Assembly: GCF_028657195.3 (NCBI RefSeq)
Contig: NZ_JANCPR020000015.1
Span: 120,513 to 184,512, forward strand
DNA length: 64,000 nt
Direction: 5' to 3'
Origin: Streptomyces iconiensis
GTDB taxonomy: Bacteria > Actinomycetota > Actinomycetes > Streptomycetales > Streptomycetaceae
Positions within the stretch are counted from its first letter, which is position 1. Every line of letters starts with the position of its first letter. The position numbers were made by a program, and so were the translations under genes. Positions 39,821 through 48,500 of this stretch are shown here, in pieces. Under the pieces are notes generated by a model. It searched no databases. It saw only the letters and a list, made by a program, of their open reading frames with translations, and had not been told where the DNA came from.

Positions 39821-40606
39821 ATGACCAACATCGCCGACTACGTCTTCCACAACGTGCCCGCCCAGCTGAGCCCTCTTGAGCAGTTCCTCGACCCGTTCAC
39901 CCGCGCGGAACTCGGCGAGATCGCGCCGGGCTCCGGAGCGCGGTACCTCGATCTCGGCGCCGGCGGCGGCTCGGTGACGCGGATGCTGTCCGAACTCGCG
40001 GGTGAGACCGGGCACGTCGACGCCATCGACCAGGACACCCATATGACCCCCACGGGTCCGAACATCGACGTCCACACGCAGGACCTGAGCAAGGGGGAAC
40101 CGCTCCTGGCTCCGGGCCCGTTCGACCTCGTCCACGCGCGGCTGCTGACGCATCACCTGGAGAACCGGGTGGAGTTCGTGCACCAGCTGGCCGGCTCCCT
40201 GAAGCCGGGTGGGTGGCTGCTGCTGGGAGAGTTCGTCCGCTCGGCCCCGCGGGTGGTGTCAGCGCCGAGCGAGAGGCACGCCGAGGCGTTCCGGCGCGTC
40301 CTGGACGGTCTGTACGACGTGATGACCGCCCGGCACACACACGGCAGTTGGGGACACGAGGTCCACCGGACGATGCTCGACGCCGGGCTCACGGCGGTGC
40401 GCACCCGCTGGCACTTCGAGAGCTGGACGGGTGGCGGCCACGGCTGCCGCCTGTTCGAGAACAACGTCAGCCAGAAGCGGGACGCCATGGTCGAGGCGGG
40501 TGTTCCGGCCGCCGACATCGACCTCTTCCTCACGGATCTGATGCACAACCCGGACATGGTCGTCCGCAGTCACGAGTTCGTCTCCATACGTGGCCGGCGT
40601 GCCTGA
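39821..40606 (+). CDS. Class I SAM-dependent methyltransferase
   Basis: 261 residues. Motif I is YLDLGAGGGSVTRML (about 39-53), followed by HVDAIDQD and, after the GPFDLVHARLLTHHL segment, LKPGGWLLLGEF. These are the features of an O/C/N-methyltransferase acting on small molecules. ATG at 39821 has AGAGGAAA 4 bp upstream. It lies 58 bp after the FAD monooxygenase and 13 bp before the glycosyltransferase. It may methylate the aglycone or the sugar; the dedicated aminosugar N-methyltransferase in the sugar operon makes the aglycone more likely. Confidence 0.92.
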   Translation: MTNIADYVFHNVPAQLSPLEQFLDPFTRAELGEIAPGSGARYLDLGAGGGSVTRMLSELAGETGHVDAIDQDTHMTPTGPNIDVHTQDLSKGEPLLAPGPFDLVHARLLTHHLENRVEFVHQLAGSLKPGGWLLLGEFVRSAPRVVSAPSERHAEAFRRVLDGLYDVMTARHTHGSWGHEVHRTMLDAGLTAVRTRWHFESWTGGGHGCRLFENNVSQKRDAMVEAGVPAADIDLFLTDLMHNPDMVVRSHEFVSIRGRRA

Positions 40607-40619
40607 AGGAGGTTTCTCC

Positions 40620-41816
40620 ATGTCAAGCCGCAGCCGCCATATCGCCTTCTTCAACGCCCCGGCTCCCGGGCATCTGGCACCGTCGCTCGCCGTGGTGGAA
40701 GAACTGGTCCGACGCGGGCACCGGGTGAGCTACCCGGCCACCGAACTGTTCGCCGAGGATGTCGCCTCGGCGGGTGCGACCGTCATCCCGTACGAGTCCA
40801 CCATCGACATCCACCGGGACTTCCCGCCCGGTACGGGCAACTGGCTGACCAAGGTCCTGCTCGGTTCGATCCGCGAGGCCGTCGCCACCACACCGGTGTT
40901 CGACGCGTACTTCGCGGACGACCGCCCCGACGCCGTGGCGTACGACCTGTTCGTCCGCTGGACCGGGGAACTGCTCACGGAGAAGTGGCGGGTGCCCGCG
41001 GTGCGCCTCTTCCCGGTGGGCTGTGTCAGCCAGCACGTCACCCCGTTCGCCATCGGCGACGTGGCCTACGCGGAGCTGAAGGCCGAGATGCGGCGGTACG
41101 CGCACACGTACGGCGTCGATCAGGACAGAGCCTTCCATCAGATGAAGGGGGACCCCGACGCGCTCAAACTGGTCTTCTATCCGAGCAGGTTCGGGCACAT
41201 CGACGCGGAGACCGACGAGAAGTTCCGCTTCGTCGGCCCCTGCTTCCCGTCGAAGACCGCCGGTGGGGACTGGCGGCCCCCGGCGAGCGGCCTGCCGGTG
41301 TGTCTGGTGTCGCTCGGCACCAGCTTCAACCACCAGCCGGAGTTCTTCCGGATGTGCCTGAAGGCGTTCGAGGGGCTGCCCTGGCACGTGGTGCTCGCAC
41401 TGGGCCCCGGCGTGGAACCGGCGGACGTGGGCCCGCTGCCGCCGAACGTCGAGGCGCACAGCTGGATTCCGTTCCAGTCCGTACTGGAGCACGCCCGGCT
41501 CACGGTCTGTTCCGGCGGGACCGGCACGGTCATGCAGGCGCTGTACACCGGCACCCCGATGGTCGTGCTGCCTCAGCTGGCCGCTGCCGACGGACTGGCG
41601 CAGCAGCTCGCGGACTTCGGCGTCGCACGGGTCATCGGCCGGGACGCGACATCGGCGGAGCGGCTCAGGTCCGCCGTGCTGGACATCGCGGACGACGAGT
41701 CGGCGATGAGCGCGACGCGGGACCTGCAGGCGCACATCCACGAGTCGGGCGGGGTCGTCAGGGCGGTCGACGAGATCCTGTCCCACATCGACGACAGCGT
41801 GCCCTCGCGGGTGTAA
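40620..41816 (+). CDS. MGT-type (GT1) macrolide glycosyltransferase
   Basis: 398 residues, GT-B fold. N-terminal HIAFFNAPAPGHLAPSLAVV is the acceptor-side start; the nucleotide-sugar signature is LTVCSGGTGTVMQALYTGTPMVVLPQ with AADGLAQQ after it. The sequence belongs to the MGT group, which includes both biosynthetic transferases and OleD-like resistance glucosyltransferases. It is the only glycosyltransferase in the window, so it is the best candidate for attaching the dimethylamino-deoxysugar. A self-resistance role cannot be excluded. GAAGGAGG precedes the ATG at 40620. Confidence 0.92.
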   Translation: MSSRSRHIAFFNAPAPGHLAPSLAVVEELVRRGHRVSYPATELFAEDVASAGATVIPYESTIDIHRDFPPGTGNWLTKVLLGSIREAVATTPVFDAYFADDRPDAVAYDLFVRWTGELLTEKWRVPAVRLFPVGCVSQHVTPFAIGDVAYAELKAEMRRYAHTYGVDQDRAFHQMKGDPDALKLVFYPSRFGHIDAETDEKFRFVGPCFPSKTAGGDWRPPASGLPVCLVSLGTSFNHQPEFFRMCLKAFEGLPWHVVLALGPGVEPADVGPLPPNVEAHSWIPFQSVLEHARLTVCSGGTGTVMQALYTGTPMVVLPQLAAADGLAQQLADFGVARVIGRDATSAERLRSAVLDIADDESAMSATRDLQAHIHESGGVVRAVDEILSHIDDSVPSRV

Positions 41817-41858
41817 GGAGCCGCCGGAATCCGCCGGCGGCCCCTCCTCGGCGGCTCC
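41817..41858. terminator. Bidirectional terminator between glycosyltransferase and TetR gene
   Basis: GGAGCCGCCG and CGGCGGCTCC form a perfect 10-bp inverted repeat with a 22-bp spacer that itself contains the palindrome CCGCCGGCGG. It begins right at the glycosyltransferase stop and lies 20 bp from the convergent TetR stop. Confidence 0.7.
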
Positions 41859-41877
41859 TGGACCCCGCTGGACCGGT

Positions 41878-42627
41878 TCAGGAACCGTCGAGGTCGCTGC
41901 CCGCGAGCTGTCTGTCGTACTCGGACCCCGAGAGCTGCTGGGCGAAGTTGATCAGCTCGGTCTCGAACAGGGCCGCGCTGTCGGTCACCGCCCAGGCCAT
42001 ATGGCCGAAGATCTCCATCGCGATGATGCCGTAGAGCCGCGCCCACGCGGCCAGAAACGCGAAGATCACGGGGAGTTCGAGACCTTCCTGCCCCGTCAGG
42101 TACTCCCGCAGGCCGGGCGCCAGCCGGTCCTCGATGAGATCGACGGACGGGGTCCGCAGCCCTCCACGCCGGTTCAGCTCCGCGATCTCGCCGAGGAACG
42201 CGACCCCCACGCACGCCGGTGCGTAGTCAGGCTCCTGCGGCTCAGGCCCTCCTTCGACTCCCGGCGGTGGCGGACCGAGCATCAGCCCGAACTCCGCCCG
42301 GTGTGCCAGCCCCCAGGTCCGGAAAGCACGCGCCATCGCCATCAGACGGGCCAGCGGATCATCGCCAGGCACGCTGTCGCGCGCCTCCATGGTGGCCTCG
42401 CCCAGCTCCTCGAAGAGGTCGCTGCGCACCCCGGCCAGCAGCGCGTCCAGGCTCGGGAAGTACCGGTAGAGCGCCGACGGGGTCATCCCCATCTCCCGGG
42501 AGATGGCACGCAACGAGACGGCCTGCGGGCCGCCCTTCACCAGAAGCTGCCTGGCCACGTCCTTGATCTCTCCCACGGCGGAGGCTCGCCTCTTCTCACG
42601 CCAGTTCGATGACATCCGCTCGTCCAT
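41878..42627 (-). CDS. TetR-family regulator of the adjacent ABC exporter
   Basis: 249 residues. HTH at about 19-65 (IKDVARQLLVKGGPQAVSL, then RAISREMGMTPSALYRYFPS), followed by a TetR_C_33-like ligand-binding half. It is transcribed divergently from the ABC exporter across a 125-bp region with a clear inverted repeat, the usual arrangement for a repressor released by the exported compound. An alternative ATG lies four codons downstream at 42615. Confidence 0.93.
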   Translation of the reverse strand: MDERMSSNWREKRRASAVGEIKDVARQLLVKGGPQAVSLRAISREMGMTPSALYRYFPSLDALLAGVRSDLFEELGEATMEARDSVPGDDPLARLMAMARAFRTWGLAHRAEFGLMLGPPPPGVEGGPEPQEPDYAPACVGVAFLGEIAELNRRGGLRTPSVDLIEDRLAPGLREYLTGQEGLELPVIFAFLAAWARLYGIIAMEIFGHMAWAVTDSAALFETELINFAQQLSGSEYDRQLAGSDLDGS

Positions 42628-42660
42628 TCCGTCGGGCTGCGACCTGCGACCAGCATGCTA

Positions 42661-42714
42661 CGAGAACATGCTTGACAACAGAGTACAACGTCTGCAAAGT
42701 GAATGGTGTTCTCG
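42661..42714. promoter_or_regulatory. Exporter promoter bracketed by a perfect inverted repeat
   Basis: CGAGAACA (42661-42668) and TGTTCTCG (42707-42714) flank a rightward promoter, TTGACA (42672-42677), 17 bp, CAAAGT (42695-42700). An overlapping AGCATG/CATGCT repeat lies on the left side. The layout fits repression by the divergent TetR protein. Confidence 0.65.
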
Positions 42715-42752
42715 TTTCGGTGTGGTGTTTACACGACGATGAAGGTGCGAAT

Positions 42753-43745
42753 GTGAGTACACAAACCCAGGCACCATCCAGCCACGAGCGGCCCGGCGCG
42801 GCCTCGGCGACGCCCGCGATCGAGATCAGCGGACTCACGAAGATCTACGGCTCGTCGGAGACCAAGTCCGTCGATGACGTGTCGCTTTCGGTCCCGGCGG
42901 GAACGGTCTTCGGCTTCCTGGGGCCCAACGGCGCCGGCAAGACCACCACGATCAAGATCCTTGCCGGGCTGCTGGCCGCCACCTCCGGCCACACACTGCT
43001 CAACGGTTACGACGTGACCCGCCGGCGCTCAGCCGCCATGCAGCAGTTCGGCGCCGTGCTGGAGGGCTCACGCAACGTCTACTGGAACCTCTCCGCCTGG
43101 CAGAACCTGCTCTACTTCGGCCGGCTGAAGGGCATGCGCACCGCCGAGGCCCGTTCCCGGGCCGAGGAACTGCTCAAGGGCCTGGGCCTGTGGGAACGCC
43201 GTTCAGAGAGCGTCGGCGGCTACTCCCGCGGCATGCAGCAGAAGGTCGCGGTGGCGGCGGCGCTGATCGCCGACCCGCCCATCGTGCTTCTGGACGAGCC
43301 GACGATCGGCCTGGACGTCGAGGCGACCCGCACGGTCATGGAGTGGGTCCGCACCCTCTCCCGGGACCGGGGCAAGACGGTTCTGCTCACCACCCACCAG
43401 ATGAACGTGGTGGAGGAACTGTGCGACCGGGTGGCCGTGATCCGGGAAGGCAAGGTCATCGCCGACCTGCGGACCGAGGAACTGCTCTCCCAGTTCCGTG
43501 AGCGGGACAAGTACGAGGTCCGTATCGAGGGCGACCTCCCGGACGAGGCGTTACCTGACGGCTTCACCGCCAAGGCCCACGAGGGCACGACGACCATCTC
43601 CGGCCGCGTCAGCGATCCGCAGGAGGTCTACGCGCTCGTCGACCGGCTCCGCGACCGGCGTGCCGTGGTGCAGTCGCTCGCCCAGGTGCAGCCCGACCTC
43701 GAAGACGTCTTCATGGGTCTCATCAAGGCGCCCGCCCATGACTAG
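42753..43745 (+). CDS. ABC exporter ATPase (DrrA type)
   Basis: 330 residues. Walker A GPNGAGKT (57-64), signature YSRGMQQK, Walker B IVLLDEPTIGLD and the H-loop TTHQ are all present, so ATP hydrolysis should be intact. The C-terminal extension is typical of DrrA-like drug exporters. I use the GTG at 42753 with GAAGG upstream; earlier in-frame codons overlap the operator region. It has an in-frame TTA codon at 43551-43553. The stop overlaps the next gene by 8 bp. Role: export of, and self-resistance to, the cluster product. Confidence 0.95.
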   Translation: MSTQTQAPSSHERPGAASATPAIEISGLTKIYGSSETKSVDDVSLSVPAGTVFGFLGPNGAGKTTTIKILAGLLAATSGHTLLNGYDVTRRRSAAMQQFGAVLEGSRNVYWNLSAWQNLLYFGRLKGMRTAEARSRAEELLKGLGLWERRSESVGGYSRGMQQKVAVAAALIADPPIVLLDEPTIGLDVEATRTVMEWVRTLSRDRGKTVLLTTHQMNVVEELCDRVAVIREGKVIADLRTEELLSQFRERDKYEVRIEGDLPDEALPDGFTAKAHEGTTTISGRVSDPQEVYALVDRLRDRRAVVQSLAQVQPDLEDVFMGLIKAPAHD

Positions 43746-44598
43746 CGTCGCGACCGCCACCACCACGGAAGAGCTCGGCCCTTCGGTCCGGGCCGACTGG
43801 AAGCTGACCCCGGGCAGCGGACTGCGCATGATGAGCGCCGAGGTCCGCAAGGGACTGCTCGCGCAGCTGTCCCACCCCCTCGGCCACATCATCACGCTCG
43901 TCGTCAGCACCGTCCTGTACCTGGGCATGCAGTACGTGATGGGCCAGGGCTCACTCCGCAGGGACCTGCTCCCCGAGACGCTGGTCGGCATCAGCGGCTA
44001 CTGGTTCCTCCAGTACGCCAGCCTGGTGATGGTGGCGGACCTCGTGGAGGAGAAGCGCGGCGGGACGTACGCGCAGAGCCACATGTCACCGGCCCCGCCC
44101 TCACTGATCATGCTCGGACGGCTGGTCACCGCGTCCCTGATCGGCATGACGGTGGCCGTTGTCGCCACGCTGGTACCGATGCTCGTGGCCGATGTGACGA
44201 TCCCGCTGCGGGCCGGGGCACTGGTGCCGTACGCGCTGGTGGTCGTCAACGTCCTGGCATTCACCTTCGTGCTGGCGGCCGTCGCCCTCCGCTCGCCCAT
44301 GGTCGGTGCCCTGCACTCGCTGTTCACCTCGCTGGTGATCCTGCTGAACGGCTCGATGATGCCGCTCTCCCTCTACCCGGACTGGCTCGCGGTGGTGGCG
44401 CGTCTCCTGCCGACGACACTCGCGGTGGAGGCCACCTCGAAGATGCTCTTCCGCGACGAGTCGCTCGGGGACATCTGGTCGGACGGGACGCTGGCGTGGC
44501 TGCTCGCCTACACCGTGGCGCTCATCGTCTTCGGAGGTTGGCTCTTCACCCGAAACCAGCGCAGAGCCGTGCGCGACGGCCGGCTCGGCCAGTACTGA
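43738..44598 (+). CDS. ABC-2 type permease, first subunit
   Basis: 286 residues with six hydrophobic segments and the ABC-2 permease layout: an amphipathic N-terminal stretch ending LSHPLGHIITLVVSTVLYL, then LVEEKRGGTYAQSHMSPAP and a C-terminal ILLNGSMMPLSLYPDW loop. The ATG overlaps the end of the ATPase gene, indicating coupled translation. It pairs with the permease at 44616-45479. Confidence 0.94.
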   Translation: MTSVATATTTEELGPSVRADWKLTPGSGLRMMSAEVRKGLLAQLSHPLGHIITLVVSTVLYLGMQYVMGQGSLRRDLLPETLVGISGYWFLQYASLVMVADLVEEKRGGTYAQSHMSPAPPSLIMLGRLVTASLIGMTVAVVATLVPMLVADVTIPLRAGALVPYALVVVNVLAFTFVLAAVALRSPMVGALHSLFTSLVILLNGSMMPLSLYPDWLAVVARLLPTTLAVEATSKMLFRDESLGDIWSDGTLAWLLAYTVALIVFGGWLFTRNQRRAVRDGRLGQY

Positions 44599-44615
44599 AA
44601 CGGCGGGGACCCACC

Positions 44616-45479
44616 ATGACAACGCTCACTCCGACTGCCGATCGCTCCGCTCCGGCCGCCATCGCGGAACGCCCGCACGCCTCCACCTATCTGAACGGGT
44701 TCGTCAACGAGGTGCACAAGGGCCTGCTGGGCCTGCGGGCCGGCTGGCGCGAAGTCCTCGTGCAGATGATCACCTTTCCGCTCTTCTACCTGCTCCTCGT
44801 CCTGTTCATGGGGCGCGGACAGCTCAAGGACGACCTGCTCGTGCCGGGGCTGCTCGGCATGGTCGCGCTCACGTTCATCCACGAACAGGTGAACCGCGTC
44901 TTCTGGAGCTACCTCGGCGACCTCCAGTCGGGGGTCCTGGAGCAGACCTACCTCACCCCGATGCCCTCCTGGGTGCTCGTCCTCGGGCGGCAGGTCGCCG
45001 CCGTCGTCTCGGCCCTGCCGAGCGCGCTGTCCGTCCTCCTCGTCGGCGTGATCACGATCGAGGCGCGGGGCGGGAACACGCCCTTCGACGTGCAGATCCT
45101 GGTACCCCTGGCCGCGATGGTCCTGGGCACCTGCGGATTCGCACTGGTCCTGTGCGGACTGACCCTGGTCTACAAGCGGATCGAGATCATCACCCAGTTC
45201 TCGATCGCCATCTGGTTCATCGCCGGGGGAACCTTCGTCCCCCTCGACAAGATGCCGGACGTCACCGCCTTCCTCAGCCGGCTCATCCTGCCGATCGCCC
45301 CGGGCATCGAGGCGACCCGCGACATCCTGCTGGGCGGGCACTCGCTGACGAACCTGCCGACCGGCTGGGGGCTGTGGTGGGTGCTCCTCCAGCCCCTCCT
45401 GCTCGTAGCGGCCGGCGTGGTCCTCTTCGGCCGCCTGGAGCGGGTCGCACGGCGCCGCGGCACCCTCGGCCGGTACTGA
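44616..45479 (+). CDS. ABC-2 type permease, second subunit
   Basis: 287 residues, six hydrophobic segments, ABC-2 permease layout (FPLFYLLLVLFMGRGQLKDDL, then LGDLQSGVLEQTYLTPMPSW and AGGTFVPLDKMPDV). It follows the first permease by 17 bp and probably forms a heterodimer with it. The gene ends 41 bp from the convergent NRPS stop, and no clear terminator hairpin was found between them. Confidence 0.94.
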   Translation: MTTLTPTADRSAPAAIAERPHASTYLNGFVNEVHKGLLGLRAGWREVLVQMITFPLFYLLLVLFMGRGQLKDDLLVPGLLGMVALTFIHEQVNRVFWSYLGDLQSGVLEQTYLTPMPSWVLVLGRQVAAVVSALPSALSVLLVGVITIEARGGNTPFDVQILVPLAAMVLGTCGFALVLCGLTLVYKRIEIITQFSIAIWFIAGGTFVPLDKMPDVTAFLSRLILPIAPGIEATRDILLGGHSLTNLPTGWGLWWVLLQPLLLVAAGVVLFGRLERVARRRGTLGRY

Positions 45480-45520
45480 CACCGGCCCTCACGCCCCTCC
45501 GGGTCGTCGCCGAACCGGGT

Positions 45521-48500
45521 TCATTCCCCGTCCACCACGCTTCGCCGGTTTTCCCCCGTGACGGCAAGCCACCGGACGACGCGTTCGGCGATGGCCCGGA
45601 GGCCATCGGCAGAGACGATCGAGTAGTGGTCACCCGCACGGACCTCCACCTCGATCGCCGGGCACACGGCCCGCCAGCCCTCCCCCGTACCGTCCCGCCC
45701 GGTGCCCGCGGCGAAGAGCAGTGCGGGTACCTCACTGGGCCCGGGGCGGTAGCCGCCCAGCAGCCTGAGGTTGTGGGTGTGCGTCCGCGAGAGCCGTTCG
45801 AACTCCACGAGACCGATCTCCGAAGGGAGGAGTCCATGCCCGACAGCGGACGCCCTGGCCACAGCCGCGAGCCCGTCCGCTTCCGCGGCGCGTACCGCGG
45901 TCACCAGTTCGGCGGGCGGAAGTCCTCCGGCGAGGTCCCCCAGGAACTCCACGTACCCCTCTTGCGGGGTCAGCGGCGCACGGTTCTCGGCGACCAGACT
46001 GTCGATCATGAAGACCCGGCACGTGTGCCCCTCGGCGGCGAGTTGCCGCGCCACCTCGTAGGCCAGCACCCCGCCCATCGACCAGCCACCGAGCATGTAC
46101 GGGCCCACGGGCGACAGCTCCAGCAGCTCCTGCCGGTAGGAAGCCGCCATGGCGACCAGGTCGGCCTCGCCCGGCGCTTCGCCACCCTGGACGAGCATCC
46201 GGCTCTGGAAGGCGTGCACGGGGCCCGGCCAGGCACGGGCGAGTTCGAGATAGCTGGTGACCGATCCGCCCACGGGGTGGAAGAGGAAGAGCCCCGGACC
46301 GGCGCCCTCCGCCGGGCCCGTGGAGAGCGTCACCGCGCAGGCCGCGGCGCGCGTACCGTCCTGGACGGCCGCGGCGAAAGCACTCAGCGTCGGCGACTCG
46401 AAGATCCGGCCGAACTCGACCTCCGCCCCCAGCTCCGACCGTGTGCGGTTCACGAGCCGCAGGGCGAGCAGCGAGTTGCCGCCCAGGGAGAAGAAGTCGC
46501 TGTCCGGCCCGACGGAGTCCACACCCAGCAACTCGGCCCACAGCTCTCCCAGCCGGCGCGCCGTCTTGTCGTCGGCCCGGTCCTCCCCCGACGGTTCCCC
46601 CGCGGGTTCCGCCAGCATCTCCCGCACCCGGTCCAGGTCGACCTTGCCGTTGGAGGTCACCGGCAGCCGCTCCGCCACCCGGAGCCGGCCAGGCACCATG
46701 TAGGACGGCAGCAGCTCGCGGAGATGCCGTTCCACCTCCCCGGCACCGACCTCGCTGCCCGCGCGCCCGACCACCAGCGCCACCAGCCGGGCCCGGCCGT
46801 CGGGCGAGGCGGCCGTGCACACCACGCACTCCTCGACGGAGGGGTGGCTGCGCACCGCGGCCTCCACCTCGCCCGGCTCGACCCGGAAGCCCTGGATCTG
46901 GACCTGCCGGTCCTCGCGGCCGAGGAACTCGATGGTCCCGTCGGGCCAGTAGCGGCCCAGGTCACCTGTCCAGTAGAGGCGTTCGCCGGTGCGCGGATGA
47001 CGCAGGAAACGCTCGTCCGTCCGCCCGGGATCATGGGCGTACCCGCGGGCGACACCGGCGCCGCCGATGTAGACACGGCCCGTGGCCCAGGCGGGCCTGA
47101 CCTCCATGGTGTGGTCGAGCACGCGCATGGTCTGCCCGTCGAGCGGCTTGCCGTACGGGATGCTGCGCCAGCCGGGATCGACGGTGCCGACCTCGAAGAA
47201 GTTGGACCAGATGGACGCCTCGGTGGCACCGCCGAGTGCCAGCACCCGCACCTCGGAGCGGAGTGCCCGCAGCCGGTCGGGCAGCGAGAGCGGTATCCAG
47301 TCGCCGCTCAGCAGGAAGACCCGCACGGGCGGTACCCCGCTGCCGCGCTGGGCGAGGACCTCGACCAGCATCTCGGCGAGCGCAGGAACGGAGTTCCAGA
47401 CGGTGGCCCCGAGGGCGAACGCCGTGTCGGCCCACATCTCGGGGTCGGGGTGCTCGCAGGCGGCCGGGAGCACGAGCGCCGCACCGGTTCCCAGGGTGCC
47501 GAAGACGTCCCAGACCGACAGGTCGAAGCTGAGCGACGAGATGCCGAACACCCGGTCGTCCGGGCCGAGTCGCACGCGCCGGTTGATGTCGAGGACCGTG
47601 TTCAGCGCGGCGGCGTGCTCGATCATGACCCCCTTGGGGGAACCGGTCGAGCCCGAGGTGTACATGATGTAGGCCAGCTCACCGGGGCCGTTCGCCGGAG
47701 GCTCCGGCGCCTCGTCGGTGGGGCGGGTCCGATCGACGCTCAGCACCGGGAGCGCGCCGAGCAGTTCCGGCGCGGGCATCCGGTGGGACTGGCACAGCAC
47801 CACGCGGGCCGATCCGGCCCCGATGAGGCGGGTGACGCGCTCGGCCGGCAGCGTCACCGACACGGGACAGTAGGCGGCCCCCGCCCGCAGGACACCGAGC
47901 ACGGCCGCGACCTGCTCCCAGCCCTTGTCCATGAGGACGGGCACCACGTCGCCGCCGCCGACTCCGTGGTCCCGCAGCCACACCGCGACGGACCGGGAGA
48001 CACGCTCCAGTTCCCCGTACGTCACCGTGCGGTCCGCCGTCACCACGGCCGGGCGCTCGGGCCACCGGGCCGCCGCGGCGAGGAATCCGTCCTCCAGGCG
48101 ACCGGTGGGAGCGGGGCCGGCCGGCCTGTTCAGCGCCTCCACCAGATCGCGGTGCGCCGGCGCGGGGTGCGCGGGGCGCGTCCTGTCACCGCCCGGCGCC
48201 GCCAGCGACTCCAGCAGGCTCCGGTACGCCGCGAACATCGCGTCGGGCAACCCCTCGGGGAACGCCTCGTCGACGGTGTCCCACACGCATTCGATCCCGC
48301 CTCCGGGCGCGTCCTTGACCTGCTGGTCGATCAGCACCTGGGGCGTACGCAGCGCGGAGTGGACCGTACGGCACACGCCCCGTCCGCCGGTCTTCCGTGT
48401 GCCGGGGCCCAGCATGCTGTTGAAGACGTACGGCAGGGCGGCGCGCGAGGTCCAGCCACGGCGTGCCGCCAGCTCGCGCGTGACCCGGACCGCGCTCACG

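Noticed and set aside
42609..42752. Earlier start for the ABC ATPase at 42609
   Set aside because: It would run through the promoter and operator and overlap the divergent TetR gene; GTG 42753 has a ribosome binding site.
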